Origin: Epiperipatus broadwayi
Taxonomy: Eukaryota > Onychophora > Udeonychophora > Euonychophora > Peripatidae
Assembly: GCA_028023455.1 (NCBI GenBank)
Contig: JAQFVV010012396.1
Location: 9,216,085-9,280,084, forward strand
DNA: 64,000 nt
Reading direction: 5' to 3'
The position numbers were made by a program, and so were the translations under genes. The first letter of the stretch is position 1; every line of letters begins with the position of its first letter. The notes under the pieces are model-generated. The model did not search any database. It was given only the letters and a program-made list of their open reading frames with translations, and was not told the origin of the DNA. Of this stretch, positions 43,994-57,018 are shown piece by piece.

Positions 43994-46900
43994 GTAAGTT
44001 GATTGCACATGATAAAATGTTTATTTAGTATTCTTTTTTTTGGCTTCAGCGAAATAGTATTGCATTAGAAAAATTGGTAAATTTTAAATAGTGAAATTAG
44101 TAATTGGATGTGTTACCAGTTATTATCTAATATGATGTTAGAATGAGAATGGTTTACTGCTGTCAAATAAAAAAGTAAGGTGTCTCTGATACCTCAATTT
44201 CAGATTTAAACTTGTATCTAATATTTTTTTTTTTACTCTGAAATTATTTTTGTAATCACGAATAAGCAATGGATACCTGATAGAATTACAAAAAAATTGC
44301 TGCTTATTGCTTTTTTTCAGTTGGGAGTATTGTATTTGCACTATAATCATCATGTAACCAACTTTATTTATTTCAAGATGTTCAACATTCCTTCCACTCT
44401 TTTTTACATTGCTTACATCAAATCCTAAAAAATTATATTCCTGCTATGCATTTTTTTTTTCATTTTATTGGTGCCAATAAATTCAAATACCTCCATGCCA
44501 TTTTACATTTACTTGATTCCTTTAAACAATGCTTTGATATCATGAAATAACTAATCAATAAATTCAGATTCTACATTTATTTGAAAAAGTGATTTCTTGG
44601 TTTGTTCCATAATTCTGACATACGAATTAATTTAGAATTTAAATGTATAATTTAAAACCTCTTATTACTTGTAATTGGAAGATTTGTTTCAAACATTTAG
44701 TATTATTTGTCTTTTCAATTGATTTGATTTTAAACAATAGTAGGGGAAAGGGGAAGAAAAAGTACAGTCACATGTAAGTTTCTTGTTGATTTACAAGTTA
44801 CATTATAAATTAAATGTATAATATCTATTACTTGTAATTGACAGGCTTGTTTAGAACTTTTAGTATTATCTGTCTTCGAAATTTTTTAATTTTTACTTGA
44901 TTTTGAAAAAATGAGACCACAAATATGATCAATTGTAAGAAAACAATATTAAAAGGCCAAAATAAAGGTCAGCTACAAATTTCTTATATTTTACATACGA
45001 AATTTCATCTTGTTTTTTTATTCAGTAGAAATTACAATAAAATAATCAAAATTAAAATGAGCTGACTTTATAACAACAAATAAAAAGAAGTTTATAATGA
45101 AAATTATTTATTTTGATTATCACTGATAAACTAAGTGAATGTCCTGAAGAAAGGCTACAAAGGGATAGTTCATTGCTGTATTGTCAAGGTAGATCCATAT
45201 GAGCCTGCAGTAGTTCAGGGGACGTGCCTCTCATCTTCTTGAGAATTGCATTTGATACAAGATAGTTTTCTTTCAACATAGTATTTTAGGTATTTGTTAA
45301 TTATACACTGTACATTGGTTGGTGGCACTGTTTCTCTTTAAAAACATAGCAATATAATATTACCGGGCCTCTCAATATACAGTGGCTATTTAACAAATAC
45401 CATACTTTCTTTATTGGTAATTACTTTTCTATAGAAATCTTTCTTTCAAATAACAGTATATAAATCAACAAATTAAGAACTTTCTTGGATAAAACTGATT
45501 AGCATTCTGAGATCATAACAATTCGATTTATTTTTACATTTTTTTTAAAAAAACTGAACCAAAAAAATAATAATGAAGCACTCTCATTGAATAACACAAG
45601 TTTTATTTGTACATTTCTTTATCAAAAAAAGAAAAAAAAACCTTCTAATGATATAAATAAAGAACACAGTTTATTTTTAGATTACTGTAATTTCTAAATA
45701 GTAAAAAGTATTTATTTATTGTTACACGTGTAAAAGTTTCATTGTTATATTTTATTTTCTGTTGAATTTTTTAGATATTTAGGTACTTATATTTTATGTT
45801 GAATCTTAATGTTATTGATTAGTTATTCCAGTATTGTTTCATGATCTAAGTGCATTGTTTAAAATGATCAACTAATTGCAAAATCAAATGTAGGTACCCA
45901 ACTATTGATACTGCTTTATATAATCCCTAAACAGTTTCGACTTTCTGGCAGTTTTCATTAGATCTTTTAATAATTTCCAATTTGCTCACCACCTCTGAGG
46001 AAGAAGAAATAAAATAAATTTGTTCTTTTTTTTTACTATAATTGTGAAAAGTAGGTTTATATTTATGAACGCTTCTTAATTCTTTGATTTATCTAAAATT
46101 TTATTTTGAATGTGATATAAAGTAAGTACATTTAAATTTGAGATGCGTGTTGAGATTTTATTGATTGATGTCTTATCCTGTGGTAATCTTAATTGTTTCA
46201 AGGATGGAAGGTTATATATATTATTCCGATGTTCTTTCTTTTTGTTTACTCTGATTTTTTTTGAAATATTATGCATATTTAGTGTATCACATTCAAAGGA
46301 GATAAAATTTAATTCATATTATTTTTTAACTCATGAAGATTAAATCATAATAGTTTAAATAATAATTTTGCCAAATGAATTCATGTAATTATTAATTTAT
46401 TTTTTTTGTGAGAGGGAGAAAGAGATAGGTAAACATTTTCTGATTCTAAATTTTGATAAGTAATAATTGAATGGTTGATTGCTCAGAAGTTAATAAGTTC
46501 AAGTACCAGAAATGTTAGAGCTGAAGCCACAATACATGAACCTTAAGCTCCATAGTTCATCATTCCACCATTGCACTATATCACAAAGGATATTTCAAGA
46601 AGTATAAATGCTAAATCTGACTATAGATTTTGATCTATCTTAAATACTCTATTAAATACTAATTTTTGGTATAAAGCAGTATTAAGTTTGTAGTCTCTAG
46701 TTCAAGTTAAAAGTTTGGAATATTACTGGTAACATTTTATGAAGATTATTAAAAATCTTTATGTTTTCATAACTTTTGTTTCATATCAAGTCATATGTTT
46801 TAACCTTAGCAGATATTATAATGAATTAAACTTAGCTGATTAAAGAATGGCCTACTTTTTACCAATTTGCAATTGGTTCTTTTTTAAAAAAAAGTAATTC

Positions 46901-48596
46901 CTGGATACTCTTATCTATAAAGTATGAAAAAAGTAAATTAATAAGCAAGTACTGTACTTATATCAATTTTTCAAGTAATAAGCTTCATGGCTTTTATTTT
47001 TTAAAAACCTGTGATTTTTGCATAACTTTTGTAAAATTAGTTAAAAGCAGTCGTGAGAGTATTTATTTCTTATGAATTTAGAATTTTCATTTGATTATTG
47101 ATATTTGTCACAAAGAGAACTGTATCTTTGGAATTTGTTAATAATATAGACTATTGTGAATCTGGCTCCCATTAGTTTGGTAACTTTTACCTTCATATAA
47201 ATTTATACGTCTTCCAGATTAAAGTAGCCATGATATAAAAAGCATTTGAAGAGCTTTGATTTTTCTATCTGCATTTTTAACAATTAATTTATTAAATTTT
47301 TCATAAATGATGTAATTTTAATATTAGAATACAAGTGTAATTTATTAGATGTAATTGTAGGGATTTGAACACAGACTTTCAAGCATTCTTCAGCTATTGA
47401 CTTTTATATCATACAATCGATACACATGACCACACACATGTGAAAAAGATAAATGATCTCCAGTATACGTATTTTATGCTGAACCAGCACTCATCAGTTA
47501 GTCCAAATCATTATCTCCCACACATATATGTAATCAGTGCTCAGTTTATATTAAGATAGTAAATCTTCAAACTTTAATAGACAGGCTTCAATCTACTCCA
47601 CCCTCCAACTCTTCAGCCATCCATATCTTTTTCATATGTGTGTGGTCATGTGTATTGGTTGTATGAGATAGAATCAATAACTGAAGGGTGTTTGAAAGTC
47701 TGTATTCAAATCCTGATGTAAGTGTAAAATAACTGTAAGACCCAACTCTAGTTTAAGGATTTTTTATTGATGAATTATTTTGTACAATTATCCATATGAA
47801 GTATATTTCTGTATATGAATAGAATTTGATATTGGTTTACAAGAATGTCTTTTAATGTAATAAATTTTTTTTAATTGCCTCAATTTGCTACATTTGATTT
47901 TCATGAGCTAAATGGAATAGAATTATATTCCAATCTTTAAATTAACTTCCATCTTGCTAATAGTTTTAAGCAACTGTACATTTATATTATTTTTTCATTA
48001 ATGATATTCAGCTGTACTATAGTTATTCATCATTTAGACTTACTTTGTGAGTGGGATGTGGAGATATTACTTTTTACATTTTTTTCATATTGAAATTTTT
48101 ATTTAGATATTTTCTATTTTTATATTTAAAATAATGGGGATCCCAAGATATTTTGTAACACTAAGGCAAAACACACCATTTGTATTGAATTCTTTTGGAT
48201 TTTTGAAGAATTGCCCAAATATATTACCATGCCATATTTTTTCTAACTATATCTCTAAAAGTTAGATATAAGTCAGTTCTCTCTCTCTCTAGTCAGTAAT
48301 TAGGAAGCATTTTTAACCTCTTTAATTAAAGTCAATTAAAGAAATACAAATCTTAACATTTAAGTTTCAATTAAATTTACAACATTGATTTTATTACAAT
48401 ATTTTGCTATTAAATCATTTATTGTAGATTTTACTGTACCCAGACACAGAAGCAATTTGTTGTATTGTTATTATATATTAATAGATTCTAAGTGTTTTTG
48501 CCTGATTGATCTGGTTGAGTTACGGTTGAAGAGTTTAAAATATGTTTCTGATTTTTTTATTACAATTACTTATTTCCATAACTTTTTTTTTTGCAG
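43994..48596 (+). other. SCYL3: SCYL3 intron c (4.6 kb)
   Basis: AT-rich. A loose tandem duplication of about 165 bp occupies 44,640-44,960 (shared 'attacttgtaattg', 'agtattat-tgtctt' landmarks). An inverted repeat lies at 47,335-47,735 (separate entry). No exon recognised. Confidence 0.8.
47335..47735. repeat. Inverted repeat with tRNA-like arms
   Basis: Arms 47,335-47,450 and about 47,620-47,735 are inverted relatives (for example 'acacatgaccacacacatgt' against 'atgtgtgtggtcatgtgt'). The right arm contains a B-box-like GTATTCAAATCCTGA preceded by 'caataactgaagggtg', so the arms may be two opposed tRNA-derived SINEs or one foldback element. No clean target duplication found. Confidence 0.6.
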
Positions 48597-48674
48597 GAAT
48601 GATTTTCTTGAAATATTACATTTTTTGCATAACATTCCAGTCAAAACAGAAGAAGAAAAGATTGAATTTTTTAA
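48597..48674 (+). CDS. SCYL3: SCYL3/PACE-1 pseudokinase, exon d
   Basis: The 78 nt exon follows TTTTTTGCAG and ends before GTAAGT; phase 2 to 2. It encodes NDFLEILHFLHNIPVKTEEE and KIEFF, very close to the vertebrate SCYL3 segment F-x-N-D-F-L-E-V-x-x-F-L ... K-S-E-E-E-K-x-E-F-F-K. This is the junction between the kinase-like domain and the helical-repeat region, one of the best conserved stretches of the family, and it identifies the gene. Confidence 0.92.
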
Positions 48675-50837
48675 GTAAGTTATATGTGTGTGTGTATATA
48701 TATATAATGGTTGATTGGAAAAAATATTAATTGAAAGAATAAAATAAATTTATGGAAACCTTGAAGTTATATATGTGATATAAAAGAAAATGAATTTATC
48801 TTAGATTTAATAAAAAGTCTGTATGCATAAAAGACGATATGCTTAAAAATTCTGTTAATGCACTGAAACACCCTTCATTTATCTGAAAGTGAAATAAAAC
48901 ATCAAATAAATTTAAATAGCAGCCAATTTCTAGATTATAAATTTTAAAAATAATAAAAGTCTCACAGAAATAGTATCAAAGGACTCCTCATAAGTCAAGC
49001 CTTTGCATATCATTGACCGCATATAAAAATGGGATAAAATATTTTAAATAAATCATACAGTTCCATAAATCATGTCCTAATTTATAATTATATATATCAT
49101 ATCTTATTTCACAATGTTCTCGGTACAAAGTACTTTAATGTTCTAATTCATATGTAAAAAAAATTTTTTAACGGCAACAGTAGTGAATTTTTCAGTTATA
49201 GTCTAAGATTTATGTTCAAATTCATGCCAGATAAGCCTAAAATGTTTCTCAGTTCCAATCGCACTTAAAATATTTATTTCTGATAGTCTAACTAACTAAT
49301 CATCCAATGTTGATCAGAAATAGTTATTTAGCTAGAGATAAATAAGAATTGAAGATATTTAAAATTTCACCATGTGGGATTTGACAAACTTAATCAATAA
49401 TAACTTCTACTTCACTGTTTCTCTGTGAAGGACTATTTAAAAGTTGTTTTTATTTTATGAAAAATTACATAAATCATTTATAAGCATTCATATATACTAT
49501 TATAATGTTTGTGTGTCTTTACATTGAAATATCAAATGTAATGCTTTTTTGTTTGTACAAAACAAATTACCTTAGAAACAATAAATGTACCAGCATATTT
49601 TCTGTTATTAACATTTAAGAAATATGAATATCAATGGTAGCAAACACATAAAATTCATTTAAAAAATAAATAATTTGAATCTTTGCCATTTATATTTCAC
49701 TAACTGTGGGAAATAGTATCTACCAGGTATGCATGATAAATCATTAACAGGGAAAAATCTGAAATATCAAATAAAAATCGCATATCTTAGGAGAAAGCTT
49801 TGATATATTGTATTCAGAGAACCAAGTTGGCCAATTTTTATTAGTTTAATACTTGGTTTCTAACCTTATAATAATGCTATTAACTGAATATGGCATCTGG
49901 TATTCAAGATTAATTAGATGTAAATGATTATCAACAAGATATTTGACTTGAAGATTAGCAGCCATTGGGATATCATATTTAGGCCTATTTTTATCCCTAA
50001 CATTTTATATTATTCTTTAATAGTGTTAAATGTAATAAAATTATCGATATAAAAATAGTGAAACTTATAAAAGAAATAAATTTATTAATTAGTATATTAA
50101 TGAAATAAAAGTAAAGTGAAAAGAAAAAATACAAAACATTGAAATTTTATGTTACTATTTGTGTTAATTCACTTGATAAACCAGAAGATAGGTTGTTTTA
50201 GTCACCTCAACAATAAAAATGAAAAATATATAAATAGAGACGTCAGAATATATTTCAAAAAAGATATTAATATGATCATTAGGAATTGGCATTAATCCTG
50301 TAATAATTGAATTACTATTGATTTTATAAATAAATGTGAAAATATTTTATATACTGTATTCACATTTTTTTAAAACTATGTTTTGTAATTTAATTATATT
50401 TCTTTAAAAAAAATAACATTTTTTAATCTACATTAAAATACTATGCTTTGCAAACATTCAAAACGAATAATAGAGAAATGAATGTGTAAAAAGCATTTGA
50501 CTGTCATTTACATATTTATTTTATAATCTTCTTGAAATTATATAGATTATTTATACAATAATTTTATTGACCTACATATTTCCTCAAAAAGAAAGGAAGT
50601 GAAAAAACAAGTTTCAAAGATAATTGTAGGCATTATGTGCATAGCAGAAAATAATACCAAGAAAAGTTATCCACGATTAAGTGAATTTTATTTTATCATG
50701 TGATTCCAAGATCTATTTTTTTTATATATATGAATGATTATTTTGTAATATTAGCTATTTAAAATAATATTATGTCTGTATATGTGTAAACATGAGTATA
50801 GAACAAAATACATGATATATATGTGGAAAATATCTTA

Positions 50838-50900
50838 GTGTAGTAGTAACACATCCACTATCCATGCTTTATGACCCAGGATTAAATCCAGGCTAGCTAA
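50838..50900 (+). repeat. Decayed tRNA-derived sequence
   Basis: A-box-like 'tagtgtagtagtaacac' and B-box-like 'aggattaaatccagg' at tRNA spacing. Probably an old SINE head. Its tail near 50,905-50,925 is T-rich. Confidence 0.45.
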
Positions 50901-52789
50901 ACTTTATATATATTTTTTTCAGATCTAATCAAGAATAAGGTTTATGTTAACACTATATTAATATAGTTAATGATTCAAAATTGATTAGAAATTGGATATA
51001 GCAAGGATGGGGAAACACTCAAACTCTCACCACTTAATATTTGGCAAGTCTGGTAATACTTTTCCCCTCACTGTTCCTCTATGAGAGGCTTTTACATAGA
51101 CCTTTATCATTCAGTGCACTATTTAAAGGCCGTTTTAGCTGATATTTTATCTAATGATTAGTGATTGCGTTAGAATCTTTTCGGATAGCTGACTGTACAT
51201 TAATCCAGATAGCAATCTAGCCATTGATTAGTATTATGTTTTGAGTTATTATTAATTAAAAGGGTTAACAATGAATGAAACTTGTAAAAACTGGTAGTTG
51301 ATTAGTCTGATGAATAATATTTTTCCCTTCATTCTTCTTCTGTAGAGAGATTTGGAAAAGATTTTGTTTTGTATTGGGATATTTAAGAATTTTGTCTTTA
51401 CCTAAAAAATATATAGATATATTGATTGTTTTATGTTTGCATGTAAAGCTGAATGAGAAGATAGAAATTATTATTATATGTGTTATTTATATTAAAGCAA
51501 AGATTTTTTTCAATATAAATCAAGATCTTCGATTATATATATTCATTATCAATTATCTGAGCACACACACACACACACATATATAAATAGAATGTCCGTT
51601 AATTGTAGCTACTATAAAAGAGCTTTTTTTAAAATCTTAGAGATACAATGTCCATTGCATTTACACTATAGTTTCTAAAGTTTTATTTTATTTTTAATCT
51701 CATCTTTCCTAAGCATTTTAATTGCTGTTTTATTAAAAAAAAAAAAAGCAAGCTTTTCATTTATGCATTTTTACTTTAATGTAATTTTGAGATCTCTATT
51801 AAAAATATTTTTTAAAAAAATTATGATATAATGTCTCCCTCCACACACGCATATTCTATTTATATATGTAATTTTATTTATCTATATGTGATAAAAAAAA
51901 GAAAATGCTTTTTTTTTTAATTTTATAACATACAAACAATTATTTATTTGATTTATATAGCTTTTCTTTCAAAATTTAATATTGTTTAACTGCTTATATT
52001 TTATTCTACTTTGTAAACAATACTATTTATGTAATTTATACCTTTCCATTTTAAATTTTACTCTAAAATTAAATATTTTCATGGATTGCAGATATAAACA
52101 TAGGATAGTTGTGCTAGGGTTGAGCTAATGGGGAAAGATGCATTGATAAAAACAAAAAACTTAAAAATTTGTCTTTGCTTGTTATTTATATCAAGTTGTA
52201 CGGATGTTTTGGAACTTAACACCTTCCATTGTTTGGATAGTAATTATTCAAATGCAGTAATCATATATGTGGTTTGTTGATGAAGTAAGGCTGCATGTGG
52301 GGTTGACATTAAGAAAAAAGCTAAAGATTGGAAACGTGTGAATAAACTTGTAATGATTTTCATCTTGCAATGAATCAATACAACTTTAATATAATGATAT
52401 CTCATTATCTTAATAAACTACTATATGTTACATTTATTAGGATAATTTAGCTACACAAAATATAATAAATATTATATTTGTTTAGATATAATTATTAAGC
52501 CATGTTTTTAATTTCTCTTCCAATGTGAGTCATTCACCTTCTAGAATAAATCAAATTGTATTTGTTATTAAGATTATGAAATAAATATTTAGAAAATTAT
52601 TTTTATTTTGTTATGTATTGCCACTTTGTTTTTGATCTGGAGCCTGCATAGAAAATTTTTATTTCTTGTATATTGACCTATAATTAGTATTAGTTGTTAA
52701 TTATTATTGTATATAAAATTTAGGTAATAGTATGAATACTGAACCCTACCGTTTGATAACGCTCTTTTTCACCCAATGCACATCAATAT

Positions 52790-53330
52790 ACTGATTCATG
52801 GGCTGTCTGTTTGTTTACATAATATTACGGTAAACCACCAAAGTTTTTTTTTATTCCACCCTGTTTTGTTTTTTTTCATTTTTTAATAAACAAATACTTT
52901 GTTTTTAGATGGTCTAGGAGGTGTTGATTTGTTTTTAAATTATAGACTAACTGTCTGTCGGTTTCTTACATAATATTACTTACAGTAAACCAAAGTTTTT
53001 TTTTTTACCTGTTTTTTTTTATTTTTTTTTTTGGTTTGTTTTTTTAAGAAACAACACTTTGTTTTTAGATGGTGTTGGTTTGCTTTGAAATTATTAATTA
53101 AAGCTCCGTCGGTTTTTTTACACTAAAATACGGTAACAAACACTTCGTTGTTTTTAGATGGTGGAGTGGGGGTTGGTTGTTTGCTTTGAACTTATCTTCT
53201 TTTTTGGTTGATGTTTTGATTTGCTGAAAGACTTCAACAATCAGTACTTTTGAATAAACAAACATTTGGTTAAAAGAGGGTGGAGAGGTGGTTTTGATTT
53301 TGAATTGTCTTTTTTTGTTGTTGTTAATTT
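52790..53330 (+). repeat. Degenerate tandem repeats of about 100-150 bp, G/T-rich strand
   Basis: Four units share, in order, 'tacataatattac(g)gta', 'accaaagttttttt', 'actttgtttttagatggt' and 'ttggtttgctttgaa'. The ACTTTGTTTTTAGATGGT block recurs near 52,896, 53,057, 53,140 (altered) and 53,260 (weak). The plus strand is strongly depleted in C. Unknown origin. Confidence 0.65.
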
Positions 53331-53396
53331 ATTATGAGGCTTTTCTATTTTTTTGTTTCAAATCTTTATGCTACAGAAAGTTATATTATATGATAA

Positions 53397-53888
53397 TGGC
53401 TGTGTCAAGCGGCACTCTGTTGCCTGCTGGATTGCAAATATAAATAACACAAATAATTGCTAATTAATGAGGTAGCTCGGCAAGTACATTTGAGTAACAA
53501 GAATTTATTTACAGAGTTAGACGAAGATAATCAATCTTGTTTAATATATACATATATGACGATTATATACACACGCTATATAAATAACAATAAGGGCCCT
53601 AAGGCGTGACAAAATAATAATAAGATCAATACGACCTGTTTACAGTTCCTAAGTTTACTTTTGAATGTCCGGAGGTAAACTTCTCCTAAGTGAAGGAGGG
53701 AGTTGACTGAGGCCCCCGAGGAAGTGGCACATCTACCTTTCAAGAGCTTCACTTAGCAAATGTCTGGTCCCAGTTTTATTCTCGATCTGTTTCACCCTCT
53801 CGTTATTTTTTGTGTAGACTCCTTTGATTGGCCATCCGCTGTCCATGTGGTGGTCATCTCTTGAGTTACCATATTCGATCCCTGATCA
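53397..53888 (-). mobile_element. Solo LTR-like element, 5 bp target duplication
   Basis: The 492 bp segment starts TGGCTGTGTCAAGCGG and ends TCCCTGATCA, with TG...CA ends, between gataa at 53,392-53,396 and 53,889-53,893. Its GC content is well above both flanks and changes at these borders. On the minus strand a TATA-like TTTATATAGCG (about 53,574) is followed by AATAAATTC (about 53,500), so the LTR probably reads leftward. The ends were chosen by matching the duplication, so chance agreement is possible. Confidence 0.6.
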
Positions 53889-55229
53889 GATAACGCAATT
53901 ACCATTGAATTTTGATTCACCATTTAATAATTACAAAATTAAAAAATTATAAAAAAAGTAAAAGAAAAGGATCATTGATATTAAATTATACTTATAAAAA
54001 AAAAAGGGAGCAAATGTATAAAAATGTCTTAGAATAATAGTTGATATTTTTTTTATCTGAATTTTAATTTTTTTATATATAAAATAAATTTCTTTTTAAT
54101 AATATGACTCTCATCATTGTAGGCTCTGACAATACTATTGTTTTCATGAATTAATTAGTGTAAAAACAAGATGAGATTTGTTGTTGTTTTTTTAGTTTTT
54201 ATATTTCTTATAATAAGATGAAACTTTTTTTTTTTGTAATTCAACACAAAATTTTATGTTATTATTATTCTAATTATCTATGTTTATTAATGTTTTCATT
54301 ATATTATTAAGTAAATTACATCAAAAATATATATTATGATAATTCATCATGTGTGTGTGTGCGTTTCTTAATATATATAAATAATAATAAAAATAACTCT
54401 TTAAACACAAAATCAAAAAAGATTATAAAATTATAGATCTTGTTTTTTTTAAAGATTTTTTAAAATGTGTTTTTTATATAAATCCTCATAGAAAAATTGA
54501 TTATAAATAGAAGAATATATAAAAAGATTTAAGTAGAAGTTGTAATACAGCAAATAATAGGTAGTGCATTAATTAAGAATTTTGAAAAACAACTAAAGAA
54601 AAGTGTTTGTTGAACAACAAATATGTTTTTGAAATATATATATGAAAGCTAGAGAAAAAAAAATCAAGTAGTTGGATTTTTGAGTTGAGTTTCAATATTA
54701 GTTGAGAGAATTTGAAGGATGCAGAGGTACTAACATGCTTTCTAGTTTCTGTTGAGGATAGACTAAGCTGTTCTATTTTTTAAAATAGACCATTAAATAA
54801 TAGTTAAATAACAGGAAAAGATTATGGACCAGTTAGTTACCCATGGATTTCTGAAAGGATTTCTATTTTATTATGTACTGCTCACAACAATTGACAGATT
54901 CACATTGGAAATATATTTTGAAATTTTATTACAACTTTTTACTTATCTAGAAAATTGTCAAAGTCATACTAGTAATGACTCTGGAAAGTATAAGAAATGA
55001 ATACTGAGAAGAAAAAAATCTACAATTTTGCTAATAGAGCTGTTGAAATAATAATTTTAAAATTCATTTATATCTGCCACTTTAATTATTTGTGGAATAT
55101 TTAACTTCTCTTAGTTAAATAATAATTTTAATGTTTTATCATATTAAATCTGTGTATATTAAATACATTGGTGAAATGCATATATATAAACAAAGTATTT
55201 TTTGGGTTAAACCATGTATTATTTTGTAT

Positions 55230-56560
55230 TACTTCCTAATGTACCGGGTCGAACCGCTGAAACCATATACTTATACATATATATATATAAGTTTTGGCCG
55301 GTTTCAAACTCCTTCATAATACATTTATAATCTTATAAAGGTTACGTGAACGAACTGGCACATTCGAGAAAAATGGGAGATCTTATTGATAGCTTTAACT
55401 ATCAACAATGGCCCATCTCAGCTGCTAGATTCAAACCCCTACTATCCAAATACTTTATTTGTTTCGGGGTAAACCCCAGGGCGCCAGCTAGTCTGAAGAC
55501 TAACGTATTCGGGCAGTAGGCTCATAATCCAGCACTCAAACATTCCCTAAAACTAGCTGTCTAATTTTAATTCAATAACAAAATTATACAAAATTAGTGG
55601 TGGAAAAAATTAATAAAAGGTTGGTAAAAAGAATTGACCGACAAATAAAGTTTAAGTTTGAAGACATTTTATTTTAATTAATATTAATTAAGTTTAAAGA
55701 TAATTTATTACCAAACATTAATTGACTAAATTTAAACATCTTTATAAATCTGATTTAACACACGCACATTTTTAAAGTAACATTTCTAAACTAGTTTAAA
55801 TATTCTTGTAGATTTTAATAGTAGAACACTGGTATTTATCTAATTTAACTAATAACACTGATATAATGATCACGCACATATTAACTCATATAGCATTCAC
55901 AAATATAATAATAAAGCATTAATAGCATTTGAAACTTAAACACACATATCAATAGTTCATTTTATGTATGATAGAGTTCATATAATTTGAATCTTGAATA
56001 TTTATGAATTACAGCGGTGACTACTACATATAAATGATAATAAATAAATGTTTACCTAGGATTTTTGGAACGTGGATATTGCTTGTTGTTGGCTGCTTCT
56101 GATGGATTATATCTAATCGGTTATATTTGGATGTTTCTTGAAGAGATTTTATGCAAAACTATTGGTTTTATTCTTGAAGACAGTTGAACGCTTGACGGAG
56201 GATTTCTGAGTTGTTATGCAGACATTATTTCACAGGCAGGTTTTGATGATCTTGTTGGACAAAAAGGCTGAAGCACGAACGTATATTTCCAAAAGCTGCT
56301 CAACAATGCATTTTTGTTTCTGAATACATAATAGAAATTGTTATCTGAACTGAAACAACTGTCACTGGAAACTAGATTGAATAAAAACTCTCAATTAATT
56401 GTCCGATAACAAAAAAAGTCTATTTATACCTGCGACGTGTTGTCTGTGTAATATCCTCCAGCAAATATCCGTTGTCGAATTTCATTGGTAATTAATCCTA
56501 TGACAACGTGTTTTTTAATTGATTGTTTAATTAGTAGTAGCTATTTCAAAACGTGTTGTT
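55230..56560. other. GC-richer anonymous block, probably old retroelement
   Basis: 55,230-55,560 and 56,040-56,500 are less AT-rich than the surroundings and show no reading frame with known motifs. Minus-strand TGGCGCCCTGGGGTTTACCC (about 55,466-55,485) resembles a tRNA primer-binding site of LTR elements, and a B-box-like 'gcggttcgacccgg' (minus, near 55,245) resembles a tRNA-derived repeat. Neither is confirmed by clear element ends. Confidence 0.3.
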
Positions 56561-56937
56561 TTTATATTTTTAATTAGTAGCACACCGCTGTGTTTTTTTA
56601 AATATATTTTTCATTTATTTATAATATTTAATATATTCGCACGCACATATATAATTTTATTCTACACATCAAAACTAGTTTTAATACTTTTTTTTTTTTA
56701 TTCAATTCGAATGAAAAGAGATTTATATTTTGAAGCTTTTAATTTATAATAATAACACTCTTTAACTTTTATGAACTCTTAGTTTTATCTTTTCTAAACA
56801 AAACTCCCCCTCTCCCCTTTTAATCAATTAATTTCTATTTTTTTTCAAACTCTTTTACGAAAGATTTTGTTTTATTTTAATAATTTTTTTAGACAAAATT
56901 ATTTTATATACATGTGCCAAATTGGCCTTGGCACACT

Positions 56938-57018
56938 AACATTTCGATGAAATAACATCTACCATTGTCTTTAAAAACTTGACCTTGATAATGGCGGATG
57001 CTATTTCATCAAAATGTT
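56938..57018. repeat. 81 bp imperfect hairpin
   Basis: AACATTTCGATGAAATAACA pairs with the inverse at 56,995-57,018 (GATGCTATTTCATC then AAAATGTT), and CCATTGTC with GATAATGG, leaving a loop of about 20 bp. It is short enough for a MITE remnant or a small structured RNA; nothing else supports either. Confidence 0.7.

Noticed and set aside
48385-48678. 97-codon frame running into exon d
   Set aside because: Only the part after the AG at 48,595-48,596 matches SCYL3; the upstream residues are intron read-through.
55466-55485. Primer-binding-site-like TGGCGCCCTGGGG on the minus strand
   Set aside because: No LTR end (CA) lies immediately before it and no pol sequence is near, so no LTR element is called.
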